A stretch of DNA of 64,000 bases from contig NZ_BAABWJ010000002.1 of NCBI RefSeq assembly GCF_040372805.1, positions 62,001 to 126,000 of the forward strand, read 5' to 3'. Below the pieces are notes generated by a model. The model was not told the origin of the DNA. It saw nothing but the letters and a program-made list of their open reading frames with translations, and ran no database searches. The DNA comes from Pseudoteredinibacter isoporae_A. GTDB lineage: Bacteria > Pseudomonadota > Gammaproteobacteria > Pseudomonadales > Cellvibrionaceae. This document shows, one piece after another, positions 44,010-52,204 of this stretch (position 1 is the stretch's first letter; each line of letters begins with the position of its first letter). The translations under genes were made by a program, and so were the position numbers.

Positions 44010-45026
44010 GTGAATATTTTGAGTGTTTTGATCGATCCAGCGTATCTTGGGCCCGTATTTATCGGCTTAATGGCGCTTGCAGTATTGGTGTACGCTATTT
44101 TGGATGGTTACGATCTTGGAGTAGGCATTGTGCTTCACCGTCATGATGAGGCGATGCGCGATACTCAGATCGCTTCAATTGGTCCTTTTTGGGATGCCAA
44201 TGAAACCTGGTTGGTCTTGGCAATTGGTCTGATGTTGATTGCGTTTCCCGAGGCATACAATATTTTGCTTCAGGAGCTCTATGTTCCGGCAACTTTGATG
44301 TTGGCAGGGCTAATTCTTAGAGGTGTGGCCTTTGATTTTCGGGCCAAGGTTGCGATGGAATATAAGGGCCTGTGGGATCATATTTTCAGAGCGGGCTCTC
44401 TGATCGTAGCCCTGTCTCAAGGGTATATGTTGGGGCAATACATTTGCGGTTTTTCTGATGATGCCTTGACGATCGTATTTTCCCTACTGAGTGCGTTTGG
44501 TGTGACCGCGGCGTATTCCTACATAGGTGCATGTTGGCTGGTGATGAAAACCGAAGGCGCTTTGCAAAAATACAGTGCTCGGAGCGCGCGCATCAGTGGG
44601 GTGTTGATGGCCTCAGGCATTGCCGCTGTTTGTGTCGTGAACCCCTGGATTAATTCGGAAGTGTATGCGCGCTGGTTCAGCTTTCCAAACAATTTACTGC
44701 TTTGGGTGATTCCTATCGTCAGTGCGGCTCTGTTTATTTTGTCTGACCAGGTGCTAAAACGCGTTCCCGCTGAAGACGATTACGGCTGCTGGATCCCTTT
44801 TGTATTGGCGGTATTGTTGTTCCTGAATTGTTTCCATGGAATTGTGGTGAGCTTTTATCCGGATGTTATTCCGGGGCGTTTGAGTTTATTTGATGCGGTG
44901 GCTGCACCGGAAGCTCTGGGCTTTATTTTCTGGGGCGCGGTGATTGTTGTCCCCGTTATTCTGGCGTATACCGCCTATTCCTATCGGGTGTTTTGGGGAA
45001 AGGCGACGGCACTGAGGTACTTTTAG
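44010..45026 (+). CDS. cioB: Cytochrome bd-type quinol oxidase subunit II (CIO-type)
   Basis: 338-residue inner-membrane partner of subunit I, with about eight to nine helices. The family start YAILDGYDLGVGI and WDANETWLVLAIG are clear. The start is GTG 44010, one base after the cioA stop, with AGGAGCG inside the cioA end. No cydX-like small subunit gene was visible between cioB and the hairpin at 45059. Confidence 0.95.
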   Translation: MNILSVLIDPAYLGPVFIGLMALAVLVYAILDGYDLGVGIVLHRHDEAMRDTQIASIGPFWDANETWLVLAIGLMLIAFPEAYNILLQELYVPATLMLAGLILRGVAFDFRAKVAMEYKGLWDHIFRAGSLIVALSQGYMLGQYICGFSDDALTIVFSLLSAFGVTAAYSYIGACWLVMKTEGALQKYSARSARISGVLMASGIAAVCVVNPWINSEVYARWFSFPNNLLLWVIPIVSAALFILSDQVLKRVPAEDDYGCWIPFVLAVLLFLNCFHGIVVSFYPDVIPGRLSLFDAVAAPEALGFIFWGAVIVVPVILAYTAYSYRVFWGKATALRYF

Positions 45027-45058
45027 TTTGTGTCTGGAATGAGCTGCAGGAAGGGTTA

Positions 45059-45079
45059 GGGCAGAGTATAACTCTGCCC
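45059..45079. terminator. Hairpin between convergent cioB and SDR genes
   Basis: GGGCAGAGT-ATA-ACTCTGCCC, 9-bp perfect stem, 32 bases after cioB. It has no clear T run on either side, so termination is plausible but not certain. Confidence 0.5.
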
Positions 45080-45086
45080 AGTATGT

Positions 45087-45839
45087 TTAAATCGCTGAAA
45101 CGGCTCCGTCGACCGCGATGGCCTGACCAGTCATATAGCTGTTGCCAGGGGACAGAATCAACATCATAGCATTGACCATTTCCTGCACAGTGCCATAACG
45201 TTTCATGGGGCAACCCCTGACCAGCATATCTTCCACACCATCTTCTTTCAGCATGCCAGCACCAATATTGGTGGGCGAGAAGAATGGGCAGATGGCATTC
45301 ACGCGAATATTCTGCTTGGCGTATTCCACGGCGGCGGTTTTGGTTAAACCGATAACGCCATGCTTAACTGCTGCATAGGGAGCCAGTTTTGGAGCGCCGC
45401 CAATACCAGCCATGGAACTGACGTTCAAAATAGCACCGCCTTCCTTGAACATGGCGGGAATCTGATGCTTCATGCCGATCATGACGCTCTTCAGGTTAAC
45501 TTCGTATTGACGGTCAAAAATATCGCCTTGCTGCTCATGAGTCGCCAGCATTTCGTGGCCGATACCGGCGTTATTGACCGCAATGTCCAGGCGGCCGAAC
45601 TTTTCCAGTGCCGCGTTTACCAATGCCGCACAATCTTCTTCTTTACTGACATCGCATTGCAGTAAAACTGCATTGTCGCCGTATTCGGCACTGGCTTTGT
45701 CCAGACCAGGAAGGTTGATGTCACCCAATACCAGTTGGGCACCGCGTTCATGCAAGCCTTTTGCAAGAACGGCACCGAAACCGCTGGCGGCACCGGTGAT
45801 GATGGCGACTTTGCCTCGAAAATCTAATAGTGAATCCAT
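45087..45839 (-). CDS. Short-chain dehydrogenase/reductase (first of two in catabolic operon)
   Basis: 250-residue classical SDR. The NAD(P)-binding motif is TGAASGFGA, NNAG follows, and the catalytic triad includes the Ser in LNVSSMAG and Y-x3-K in YAAVKHGV. The last gene of a minus-strand run of six (50773 to 45087) with 28-71-base gaps. In context, it probably oxidises a hydroxyacyl-CoA. It converges with cioB. Its substrate is inferred only from neighbours. Confidence 0.9.
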   Translation of the reverse strand: MDSLLDFRGKVAIITGAASGFGAVLAKGLHERGAQLVLGDINLPGLDKASAEYGDNAVLLQCDVSKEEDCAALVNAALEKFGRLDIAVNNAGIGHEMLATHEQQGDIFDRQYEVNLKSVMIGMKHQIPAMFKEGGAILNVSSMAGIGGAPKLAPYAAVKHGVIGLTKTAAVEYAKQNIRVNAICPFFSPTNIGAGMLKEDGVEDMLVRGCPMKRYGTVQEMVNAMMLILSPGNSYMTGQAIAVDGAVSAI

Positions 45840-45898
45840 AATTTGTCTTCTATTTTGGGGGCCAGTTCAGGCTGGCCGTGAAGCTTAATGAGCGCGAC

Positions 45899-46663
45899 TT
45901 AAACAATCATGCCGCCATCGACCACAATGCACTCGCCGGTGGTGTAACTGGACGCGTCAGAAACCAAATACAGAACGGTACCGGCCATCTCACGTGGTTC
46001 GGCGTGGCGCTTCATTGGAATTTTATCAACGGCCATTTGATAAATTTCATCGTGCGTAAAAAGGGCACCAGCAAACTTGGTTTTGGTCAAACCGGGCAGC
46101 AGGGCATTACAGCGAATACCAAATTCAGCGCACTCCCGTGCAAAGGCTTTGGTCATGCTGACAACCGCTGCTTTGGTAATGGAGTAAATGGCCTGAGCAG
46201 GGCCTGGGTGAATTGCATTTACGGATGCCGTATTAACAATAGCGCCGCCGCCGTTCTCCTTCATCAACTTGCCTGCTTCAATCGACATGAAGAAATAACC
46301 GCGAATGTTCACGTCAACGGTTTTGTTGTAAGCGCCGAGATCGGTATCCAGCACATGGCCAAAGTAGGGATTAGTTGCTGCATTGTTGACGAGAATATCC
46401 AGCTTGCCATGCTGTTCACGGATATAGTCGAAGGTGTTGCTGATGTCTTCCATATTGCCCACGTGACAAGCCAACGCTTCAGCGCTTCCGCCGGCTGAAA
46501 CAATGGCGTCGACCACGTTTTGACAGCCTTCTTTTTTGCGGGAAGTCACCATGACATGGGCTCCTTGTTCCGCCAGCAATTTGGCAATCTCTTCACCGAT
46601 ACCACGGCTTGCGCCAGTGACCAGAGCAATTTTGCCATTTAAGTTAAACAGTTCTGTACTCAT
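45899..46663 (-). CDS. Short-chain dehydrogenase/reductase (second in catabolic operon)
   Basis: 254-residue classical SDR with TGASRGIGE, LVNNAATNPYFG and the active-site segment VNTASVNAIHPGPAQAIYSITKAAV, in which Y-x3-K is YSITK. Distinct from the neighbouring SDR at 45087-45839 and not a tandem duplicate by eye. It starts 46 bases after the MDR gene and is cotranscribed. The pair suggests two successive oxidations or different chain lengths. Confidence 0.9.
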   Translation of the reverse strand: MSTELFNLNGKIALVTGASRGIGEEIAKLLAEQGAHVMVTSRKKEGCQNVVDAIVSAGGSAEALACHVGNMEDISNTFDYIREQHGKLDILVNNAATNPYFGHVLDTDLGAYNKTVDVNIRGYFFMSIEAGKLMKENGGGAIVNTASVNAIHPGPAQAIYSITKAAVVSMTKAFARECAEFGIRCNALLPGLTKTKFAGALFTHDEIYQMAVDKIPMKRHAEPREMAGTVLYLVSDASSYTTGECIVVDGGMIV

Positions 46664-46709
46664 TGTTGTTCTCCAAATAATGCGGATGGCATTCTGTTTT
46701 GTGCTGGTG

Positions 46710-47684
46710 TTAAGGCAGCAGTACCATCTTGCCTTTGACCTGGCGGCCCATCACTTTTTCCAAGGCCGATTTGGCGTCGCTTAAAGGAAGGGCTTCATCG
46801 ACAATGACTTTCACTTTACCTTGCAAGTACCAGCCGAGCAGCTCACGCATATTGTCTGCGAAGTCTTTGGGTTGGTGTGCGGTGAAAGAACCCCAGAAAA
46901 CACCTACCACGGAATACCCTTTTACCAGAGCGAGGTTGACCGGGAATTTGGGGATTTCGCCGGACGCAAAACCAATAATCAGCAAGCGGCCGTTCCATGC
47001 CATACAGCGACTGCAGGCGTCAAAAGCGTCACCACCCACAGTGTCGTAGACAACATCGATGCCCTTGCCATCATTGATGGTTTTGAGTTCGGTCTTCAGG
47101 TCTTTCTCTTTGTAATTGATGAGAATGTCGGCACCGTTCTCTTTAGCGAGTTGCAACTTTTCTTCGCTGGAGCAGGCTGCAATCACGGTTGCGCCCATCG
47201 CTTTACCGATCTGCACGGCCGCTAAACCTGTGCCGCCGGCAGCGCCAGTGACCAATAAGGTTTCGCCTGGTTGAATATTAGCGCGCTGTTTCAGAGCGTG
47301 ATGTGCGGTTGCGTGAGCGGTGGTTAAACCAGCCGCCTCAGCGTCACTGATACCATCGGGAATCGGAATAAGATGCGTTGCCGGGCAAAGCGCTTTTTCA
47401 GCATAACCACCGAGGCCTACAAAACCAATAACACGATCGCCTGCCTTCACATGGTTCACGCCGTCACCGACTTCGCTGATGACACCCGCAACTTCAGAGC
47501 CAGGGGTGAATGGAAAAGGCGGCTTCATTTGATACAAGCCTTGTACCATCAAACCGTCCGGATAATTTACCCCTGCTGCTTTAATATCCAGAACGACGTT
47601 ACCCGGGCCAGCGGTGGGAGTGTCGACGTCTTCATAACTGAGTTTTTCCAGGGGACCAAATTCATGACATACAATCGCTTTCAT
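46710..47684 (-). CDS. NADPH:quinone oxidoreductase family (MDR) protein
   Basis: 324-residue zinc-independent MDR enzyme of the quinone-reductase/enoyl-reductase type. The GroES domain (VNYPDGLMVQGLYQMKPPFPF, GSEVAGVISEVG) spans residues ~20-125 and the Rossmann domain (LVTGAAGGTGLAAVQIGKA, YDTVGGDAFDACSR) ~140-260. It lies 28 bases from the APH-like gene and is thus operonic. It may reduce a 2-enoyl or quinone intermediate, inferred from family and context. Confidence 0.9.
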   Translation of the reverse strand: MKAIVCHEFGPLEKLSYEDVDTPTAGPGNVVLDIKAAGVNYPDGLMVQGLYQMKPPFPFTPGSEVAGVISEVGDGVNHVKAGDRVIGFVGLGGYAEKALCPATHLIPIPDGISDAEAAGLTTAHATAHHALKQRANIQPGETLLVTGAAGGTGLAAVQIGKAMGATVIAACSSEEKLQLAKENGADILINYKEKDLKTELKTINDGKGIDVVYDTVGGDAFDACSRCMAWNGRLLIIGFASGEIPKFPVNLALVKGYSVVGVFWGSFTAHQPKDFADNMRELLGWYLQGKVKVIVDEALPLSDAKSALEKVMGRQVKGKMVLLP

Positions 47685-47712
47685 TTTCTTATCCTGTTGT
47701 TATGGGCGGCTG

Positions 47713-48744
47713 TCAGGCCTTAGCTTTGGCAATGGTATCCAGTGCGAATTGAGCCATGGGTTTAACATAGGCTCCCATTTGTGCCGCTTTTTTGTTGGAG
47801 GCATTTCCGTCTGCAGCGCGCTTGGCAACACCTTGAATAATGGCGGCCAAACGGAAGTAACTGAAGGCAATATAGAATTCCCAGTTGGGAATGGATGCCA
47901 AGCCCATTCGCTCACAGTATTGGGCGACGTATTCTTCTTCTGAAGGAATGTTCAAGGCGGCGCGGTCGATGCCCATCAAGCCTTTCATGTCACCGGCTCC
48001 TGGCATACGCAGTTGCATGCACTGGTATGCGAGATCGGCGTAGGGGTGGCCCAGAGTGGACAGTTCCCAATCCAGAACGGCAATAATGTTCTGATTGTTT
48101 TTGTCGAACATAACATTGTCGAGACGATAATCGCCATGCACGAGAGAGACACGACCATCATCTTCAGGCTGATTATTTTCCAGCCACTCGATCAGTTGAT
48201 TCATCTCGTCAATTTTTTCCAGCTCAGAAGCGCGGTACTGTTTCGTCCAACGGTCCAGCTGGCGGGCGAAGTAATTCCCGGGCTTGCCATAGTCTTCAAG
48301 ACCAGCAGCTGTGAGATCGACACTGTGTAAAGCGGCGAGTACGCGATTCATTTCATCGTACATTTTTCCACGTGTGGTGTTGTCGACTTCGGCTAACTGA
48401 GCATCCCAGTGCACATTGCCGTCGCAGTACTCCATGATGTAGAACATGGAGCCAATCACCTCACGGTCTTCGCACAGGTGGTATACCTTGGCGACCGGCA
48501 CATCGCTGTCGGCCAGGGCGGCAAGTACTCGATATTCACGATCGACCGCGTGGGCGCTTTTCAGCAGTTTGCCGGGTGGCTGTCGGCGTAAAACATAAAC
48601 GCCGGATTCGGCGGTAATTTTAAAGGTGGGATTGGATTGTCCACCGGGAAATTTGTCGGCGCTGATTGGCCCTTTGAAACCATCGATTTGAGATTCCAGA
48701 TAGCTTGCCAGTTTGACCACATCCAATTGGCTAACGTCTGCCAT
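47713..48744 (-). CDS. Aminoglycoside-phosphotransferase-like kinase (ACAD10/11 / LvaA type)
   Basis: 343-residue APH-fold kinase. The start is the ATG with GAGGAAATCACC upstream. Nucleotide loop region FKITAESGVYVLRRQPPG, catalytic segment VSLVHGDYRLDNVMFD (H-G-D...N) and metal motif AVLDWELSTLGHPYADLAYQ match the family. This same subfamily is fused to an acyl-CoA dehydrogenase in mammalian ACAD10 and ACAD11, and here the next gene upstream is an acyl-CoA dehydrogenase. Antibiotic resistance is therefore unlikely; phosphorylation of a hydroxyacyl-CoA is more plausible. Confidence 0.9.
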   Translation of the reverse strand: MADVSQLDVVKLASYLESQIDGFKGPISADKFPGGQSNPTFKITAESGVYVLRRQPPGKLLKSAHAVDREYRVLAALADSDVPVAKVYHLCEDREVIGSMFYIMEYCDGNVHWDAQLAEVDNTTRGKMYDEMNRVLAALHSVDLTAAGLEDYGKPGNYFARQLDRWTKQYRASELEKIDEMNQLIEWLENNQPEDDGRVSLVHGDYRLDNVMFDKNNQNIIAVLDWELSTLGHPYADLAYQCMQLRMPGAGDMKGLMGIDRAALNIPSEEEYVAQYCERMGLASIPNWEFYIAFSYFRLAAIIQGVAKRAADGNASNKKAAQMGAYVKPMAQFALDTIAKAKA

Positions 48745-48773
48745 GGTGATTTCCTCGTATTTTTCTAACGACA

Positions 48774-48796
48774 AAGCCGGGGCAGGCCCCGGCTGA
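48774..48796 (-). repeat. GC-rich hairpin between acyl-CoA dehydrogenase and kinase genes
   Basis: AGCCGGGGC-AG-GCCCCGGCT, a 9-bp perfect inverted repeat, followed on the minus strand by TTTGT. It may act as a partial terminator or processing site that sets the ratio of the two operon parts. Confidence 0.7.
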
Positions 48797-48815
48797 GTTC
48801 TTGCGTCTTATGGTA

Positions 48816-50024
48816 TCAGGCGTGTGCTTTGGCCAGGTTGCGGCCCAGCTGCATCATATGAACCTGATCCGGTCCATCAGCCAAACGCAAGGTGCGTTGG
48901 CCAGCCCACATATGCGCCAGGAAGAAATCCTGACTCACTCCGGCAGCACCGTGAATTTGAATTGCACGATCGACAACATCCAGGGCGACGTTCGGTGCGA
49001 CAATCTTGATCATGGCGATCAGGTCTTTGGCGTCCTTGTTGCCCGCTGTATCCATTTTGTACGCTGCTTTTAAGGTCATCAGACGCGCTTGTTCGATTTG
49101 ACAAGCAGAGATGGCGATGTCTTCGCGTACTGATTGGTTCTTGGCCAGTGGTTGACCAAAGGCAATTCGCTCATTGGCGCGTTTGCACATCATTTCCAGC
49201 GCGCGCTGAGCGGCACCGATCGAGCGCATGCAGTGGTGAATACGGCCTGGTCCCAAGCGGCCCTGCGCAATTTCAAAACCACGACCTTCGCCCAGGATAA
49301 TATTGCTGACAGGAACACGCACATTGTCGAAGATTACTTCGGCGTGACCTTCTGGAGCATCGTCATAACCGAATACCTGCATCGGACGAACAATATTCAC
49401 ACCCGGCGTTTTTACCGGCACCAGCACTTGTGATTGCTGCATGTGACGGTTGGGGTTTTCCGGGTCGGTTTTACCCATCACGATCATGATTTCACAGCTT
49501 TCACGGCAAGCACCGGAAATGTAAAACTTACGACCATTAATGACGTACTCGTCGCCGTCGCGGACAATGGATGTTTCGATATTGGTTGCGTCGGAAGAGG
49601 CAACTTCGGGCTCAGTCATTGCGAAAGCAGAACGAATTTTGCCTTCCAGCAGGGGTTCCAACCATTGCTTTTTCTGCTCGGCGTTACCGTATTTTGCGAG
49701 CACTTCCATATTGCCCGTATCCGGAGCGGCACAGTTGAACACTTCCGGTGCCCAGGCAACACGACCCATTTCTTCCGCCAGCGGTGCGTATTCCAGATTG
49801 GTCAAGCCGCCGGAGTATTCGCCGTAGGCCAGGGGCAGGAAGAAATTCCACAGGCCTTCCGCTTTCGCTTTGGCTTTCAGTTCTTCCATGATCGGTGGAG
49901 TTTTCCAGCGATCGGCATTGACCTGCTCGTGAAAAGTGCCTTCATTCGGGAAAACATGTTCGTCCATAAAAGCACGAACGCGTAAAACCAGATCCTTTAC
50001 CTTATCGCTGTATTCAAAATCCAT
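48816..50024 (-). CDS. Acyl-CoA dehydrogenase (ACAD10/11-like)
   Basis: 402-residue flavoprotein of the acyl-CoA dehydrogenase family. It shows FAMTEPEVASSDATNIETSI, the FAD/substrate strand INGRKFYISGAC, the domain linker GRLGPGRIHHCMR and the C-terminal IQIHGAAGVSQDFFLAHMWA. The length and layout match the ACAD11/LvaC type. It is encoded next to an APH-like kinase, 71 bases apart. The probable reaction is alpha,beta-oxidation, or phosphate elimination by a phosphoacyl-CoA route, by analogy. Confidence 0.92.
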   Translation of the reverse strand: MDFEYSDKVKDLVLRVRAFMDEHVFPNEGTFHEQVNADRWKTPPIMEELKAKAKAEGLWNFFLPLAYGEYSGGLTNLEYAPLAEEMGRVAWAPEVFNCAAPDTGNMEVLAKYGNAEQKKQWLEPLLEGKIRSAFAMTEPEVASSDATNIETSIVRDGDEYVINGRKFYISGACRESCEIMIVMGKTDPENPNRHMQQSQVLVPVKTPGVNIVRPMQVFGYDDAPEGHAEVIFDNVRVPVSNIILGEGRGFEIAQGRLGPGRIHHCMRSIGAAQRALEMMCKRANERIAFGQPLAKNQSVREDIAISACQIEQARLMTLKAAYKMDTAGNKDAKDLIAMIKIVAPNVALDVVDRAIQIHGAAGVSQDFFLAHMWAGQRTLRLADGPDQVHMMQLGRNLAKAHA

Positions 50025-50095
50025 GGTTCTCTCCAGGTTGTTTTTATGTCAATAAAAATAAGGGTGCTACTTATATCTCGTACGACTAATGGGAA

Positions 50096-50773
50096 TCAGC
50101 TGTACGTTACGGCGTCACTTCGACTGACATCGTCCAAGTGAGGAATATTGTTAAAGCTTGCAAGGCGAACACTGCGTGGGCTGAACACAAAGCGGCTCAA
50201 GCTTGAATTGATGACCTGCATATTGATGTTCATGACCATATCGTCGCCATAGCCCAAAACGTGCTTCATCGCCATCGCGATGGCTCCGCCAGAACTCACT
50301 ACCAACACGCGTTGGCCGGAATAATGACTTTGGATAAAGGACAGAGCATCGGCTACACGTTGTTCAAATTCTTCCCAGCTCTCGGGCAGAGAAGCATCCA
50401 ATTGATGGTTACGCCAAGCTTCCATGGCTCTTTTGAGTACTTTAAAGAAGGGGCGGGCGTCACTCTTGTCGCTGGGCATTTCCTCGGGGTGTTGGCTCAA
50501 GTAAGCACTGACCACTGAGTGGAAATCGAATTCATTCAGACCACCGTGTTCAGTAAAACCATCACGGGATAATCCCAGACCTTCACAAATACCCTGGGCG
50601 GTCTCGCGATGACGCACGAGTTTCCCGGTAATAATGTCGTCAAAAGGCTTGTCTTGTTGTTGAAAGTATTCACCCAGCCAGCGGGCCTGCTGCCAGCCTA
50701 ATGGGGACAATTTGTCGTAATTATCCGCTCCGAAGGAGGCCTGGCCGTGACGTACTAACAAAAACTCTGACAT
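50096..50773 (-). CDS. Histidine phosphatase superfamily protein
   Basis: 225-residue phosphatase/mutase-like protein. The catalytic RHG is in FLLVRHGQASFG, the second Arg in LVRHRETAQGI and the acid/His in VLVVSSGGAIAMAM. The preferred start, with GGGAGAGAT directly upstream, gives MSEFLLVRHG; the upstream extension has no similarity. It is the first gene of the operon at 50773-45087. It might hydrolyse a phosphorylated intermediate, but no specific substrate is visible. Confidence 0.88.
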   Translation of the reverse strand: MSEFLLVRHGQASFGADNYDKLSPLGWQQARWLGEYFQQQDKPFDDIITGKLVRHRETAQGICEGLGLSRDGFTEHGGLNEFDFHSVVSAYLSQHPEEMPSDKSDARPFFKVLKRAMEAWRNHQLDASLPESWEEFEQRVADALSFIQSHYSGQRVLVVSSGGAIAMAMKHVLGYGDDMVMNINMQVINSSLSRFVFSPRSVRLASFNNIPHLDDVSRSDAVTYS

Positions 50774-50845
50774 ATCTCTCCCGAGGGCTTGCGGTTCGTG
50801 CTCGATTTCCTGGTTTCCGGCCCCTGATAGGGGACCCAAAAGGTA

Positions 50846-50930
50846 TGAAAAGAGAATATTGAAGTGATTACTATCATTGAAGTTTATTATTTTAATATTG
50901 CATTATTAATTATAGTGATTATGATCTAGG
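50846..50930. promoter_or_regulatory. AT-rich divergent promoter region between operon and LysR gene
   Basis: The 222-base divergent gap has a strongly AT-rich stretch including TATTATTTTAATATTGC and ATTAATTATAGTGATTATG, as expected for two divergent promoters controlled by the LysR protein. No single clear T-N11-A site stood out. Confidence 0.45.
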
Positions 50931-50995
50931 GCCTTTTTGAATCGTCTAAAGGGCTGAAAGAACCCATTAGTGCCCCACAGCAAGGTAGATACAGC

Positions 50996-51913
50996 ATGCG
51001 TTTAAGCCAGGTGGATCTGAACTTATTTGTCGTTTTTGATGCCATTTACACGGAAAAGAACCTGACTCGTGCGGCCGAAGTTCTGTGTATTACACAGCCG
51101 GCGGTGAGTAATGCCTTGAATCGTTTGCGGAAAACCTTCGATGACCAGCTGTTTGTGCGCACACCTGATGGCATGATGCCCACCCCGGTGGCCGAAAACA
51201 TCGTTGGTCGAGTACGTGAGGCCTTGCAGCTATTGAATATGAGCGTGCAGGAAGGGGACAAGTTCACCCCAGAAACCTCCGAGAAGATTGTGGCTTGCAG
51301 TATGAATGACCTGGGAGAGACGCTGATTTTGCCGCCCATTATGTCTCACCTTCAGCGTTTGGCCCCAAATATGACTTTGACCAGTTACTATGTTCCCCGC
51401 GAGGATATGGCCAAAGAACTTGCGGCAGGCAGCCTTGATTTTGCCATTGATGTACCTCTCGTTGCTGACAATAACCTGTGCCATGCCCCTCTGAGTGGTG
51501 AGGATTATGTTTGTGTGGTTCGGCCTGACCACCCCGCAGTACGCAATGAGCTCAGCCTGGAACAGTATCTGGCACTTGGACACATCAATGTCTCCAGCCG
51601 CCGCAAAGGCCAGGGCATTGTGGATCACGCCCTGAATGGCATGGGCTTGAATCGCAATATCAAAGTGCGCGTCCAGCATTATATGGTTGGTGCAAAAATT
51701 GTTGCCAATACTGATCTGGTCTGGACCTTACCGATTCGCTTGGCGCGCCAACTGGACTTCAAAATTTTACCTCTGCCTTTTGATGTTCCGGCGCTGAACT
51801 GGCATTTGTTCTGGCACAAAAGCGCCGATGATGATCATGCAAACCGTTGGCTGCGGAATTTGTTCTTGCACGGAATTCAGGATGGCATTGCACTGATAGA
51901 TGAAGTGGAATAG
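50996..51913 (+). CDS. LysR-family transcriptional regulator
   Basis: 305-residue regulator. The N-terminal winged helix (residues ~3-62: DLNLFVVFDAIYTEKNLTRA, ITQPAVSNALNRLRKTF) is followed by a type-2 periplasmic-binding-fold effector domain. NodD/PcpR-like rather than CysB-like in length. Divergent from the catabolic operon at 50773-45087, so it is the likely inducer-dependent regulator of that operon; it is also upstream of the TonB receptor on its own strand. Start ATG 50996 has AAGG upstream. Confidence 0.92.
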   Translation: MRLSQVDLNLFVVFDAIYTEKNLTRAAEVLCITQPAVSNALNRLRKTFDDQLFVRTPDGMMPTPVAENIVGRVREALQLLNMSVQEGDKFTPETSEKIVACSMNDLGETLILPPIMSHLQRLAPNMTLTSYYVPREDMAKELAAGSLDFAIDVPLVADNNLCHAPLSGEDYVCVVRPDHPAVRNELSLEQYLALGHINVSSRRKGQGIVDHALNGMGLNRNIKVRVQHYMVGAKIVANTDLVWTLPIRLARQLDFKILPLPFDVPALNWHLFWHKSADDDHANRWLRNLFLHGIQDGIALIDEVE

Positions 51914-52204
51914 CTTTTCTGATCAACATTTTTAATACGCCTCGCCTCAGGTGTTTGACCCTAATCAGTCACTTGCCCCATTCAAGGACTTGACCAGAGT
52001 GGTCAAGCCCTTGTCCGCTTTCGTCAAGATTATTTAGCCGTCAATTCGTAGTATCTCTCTCGAAGCACTCCGCTAAAGCAATAAAAACTGAGTGCCAGGA
52101 CTGGGCTGCGGCCGTTCACATCTGTCCGTTTGTGACGTTATGTCTCCGATTGCTAATTATTACCTCGCGAATGAAGGAGCGGCGGCCATCGTGCGCCTGT
52201 ATCT

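Noticed and set aside
47713..48744. Aminoglycoside-resistance phosphotransferase
   Set aside because: Subfamily and next-door acyl-CoA dehydrogenase point to the ACAD10/11-LvaA type.
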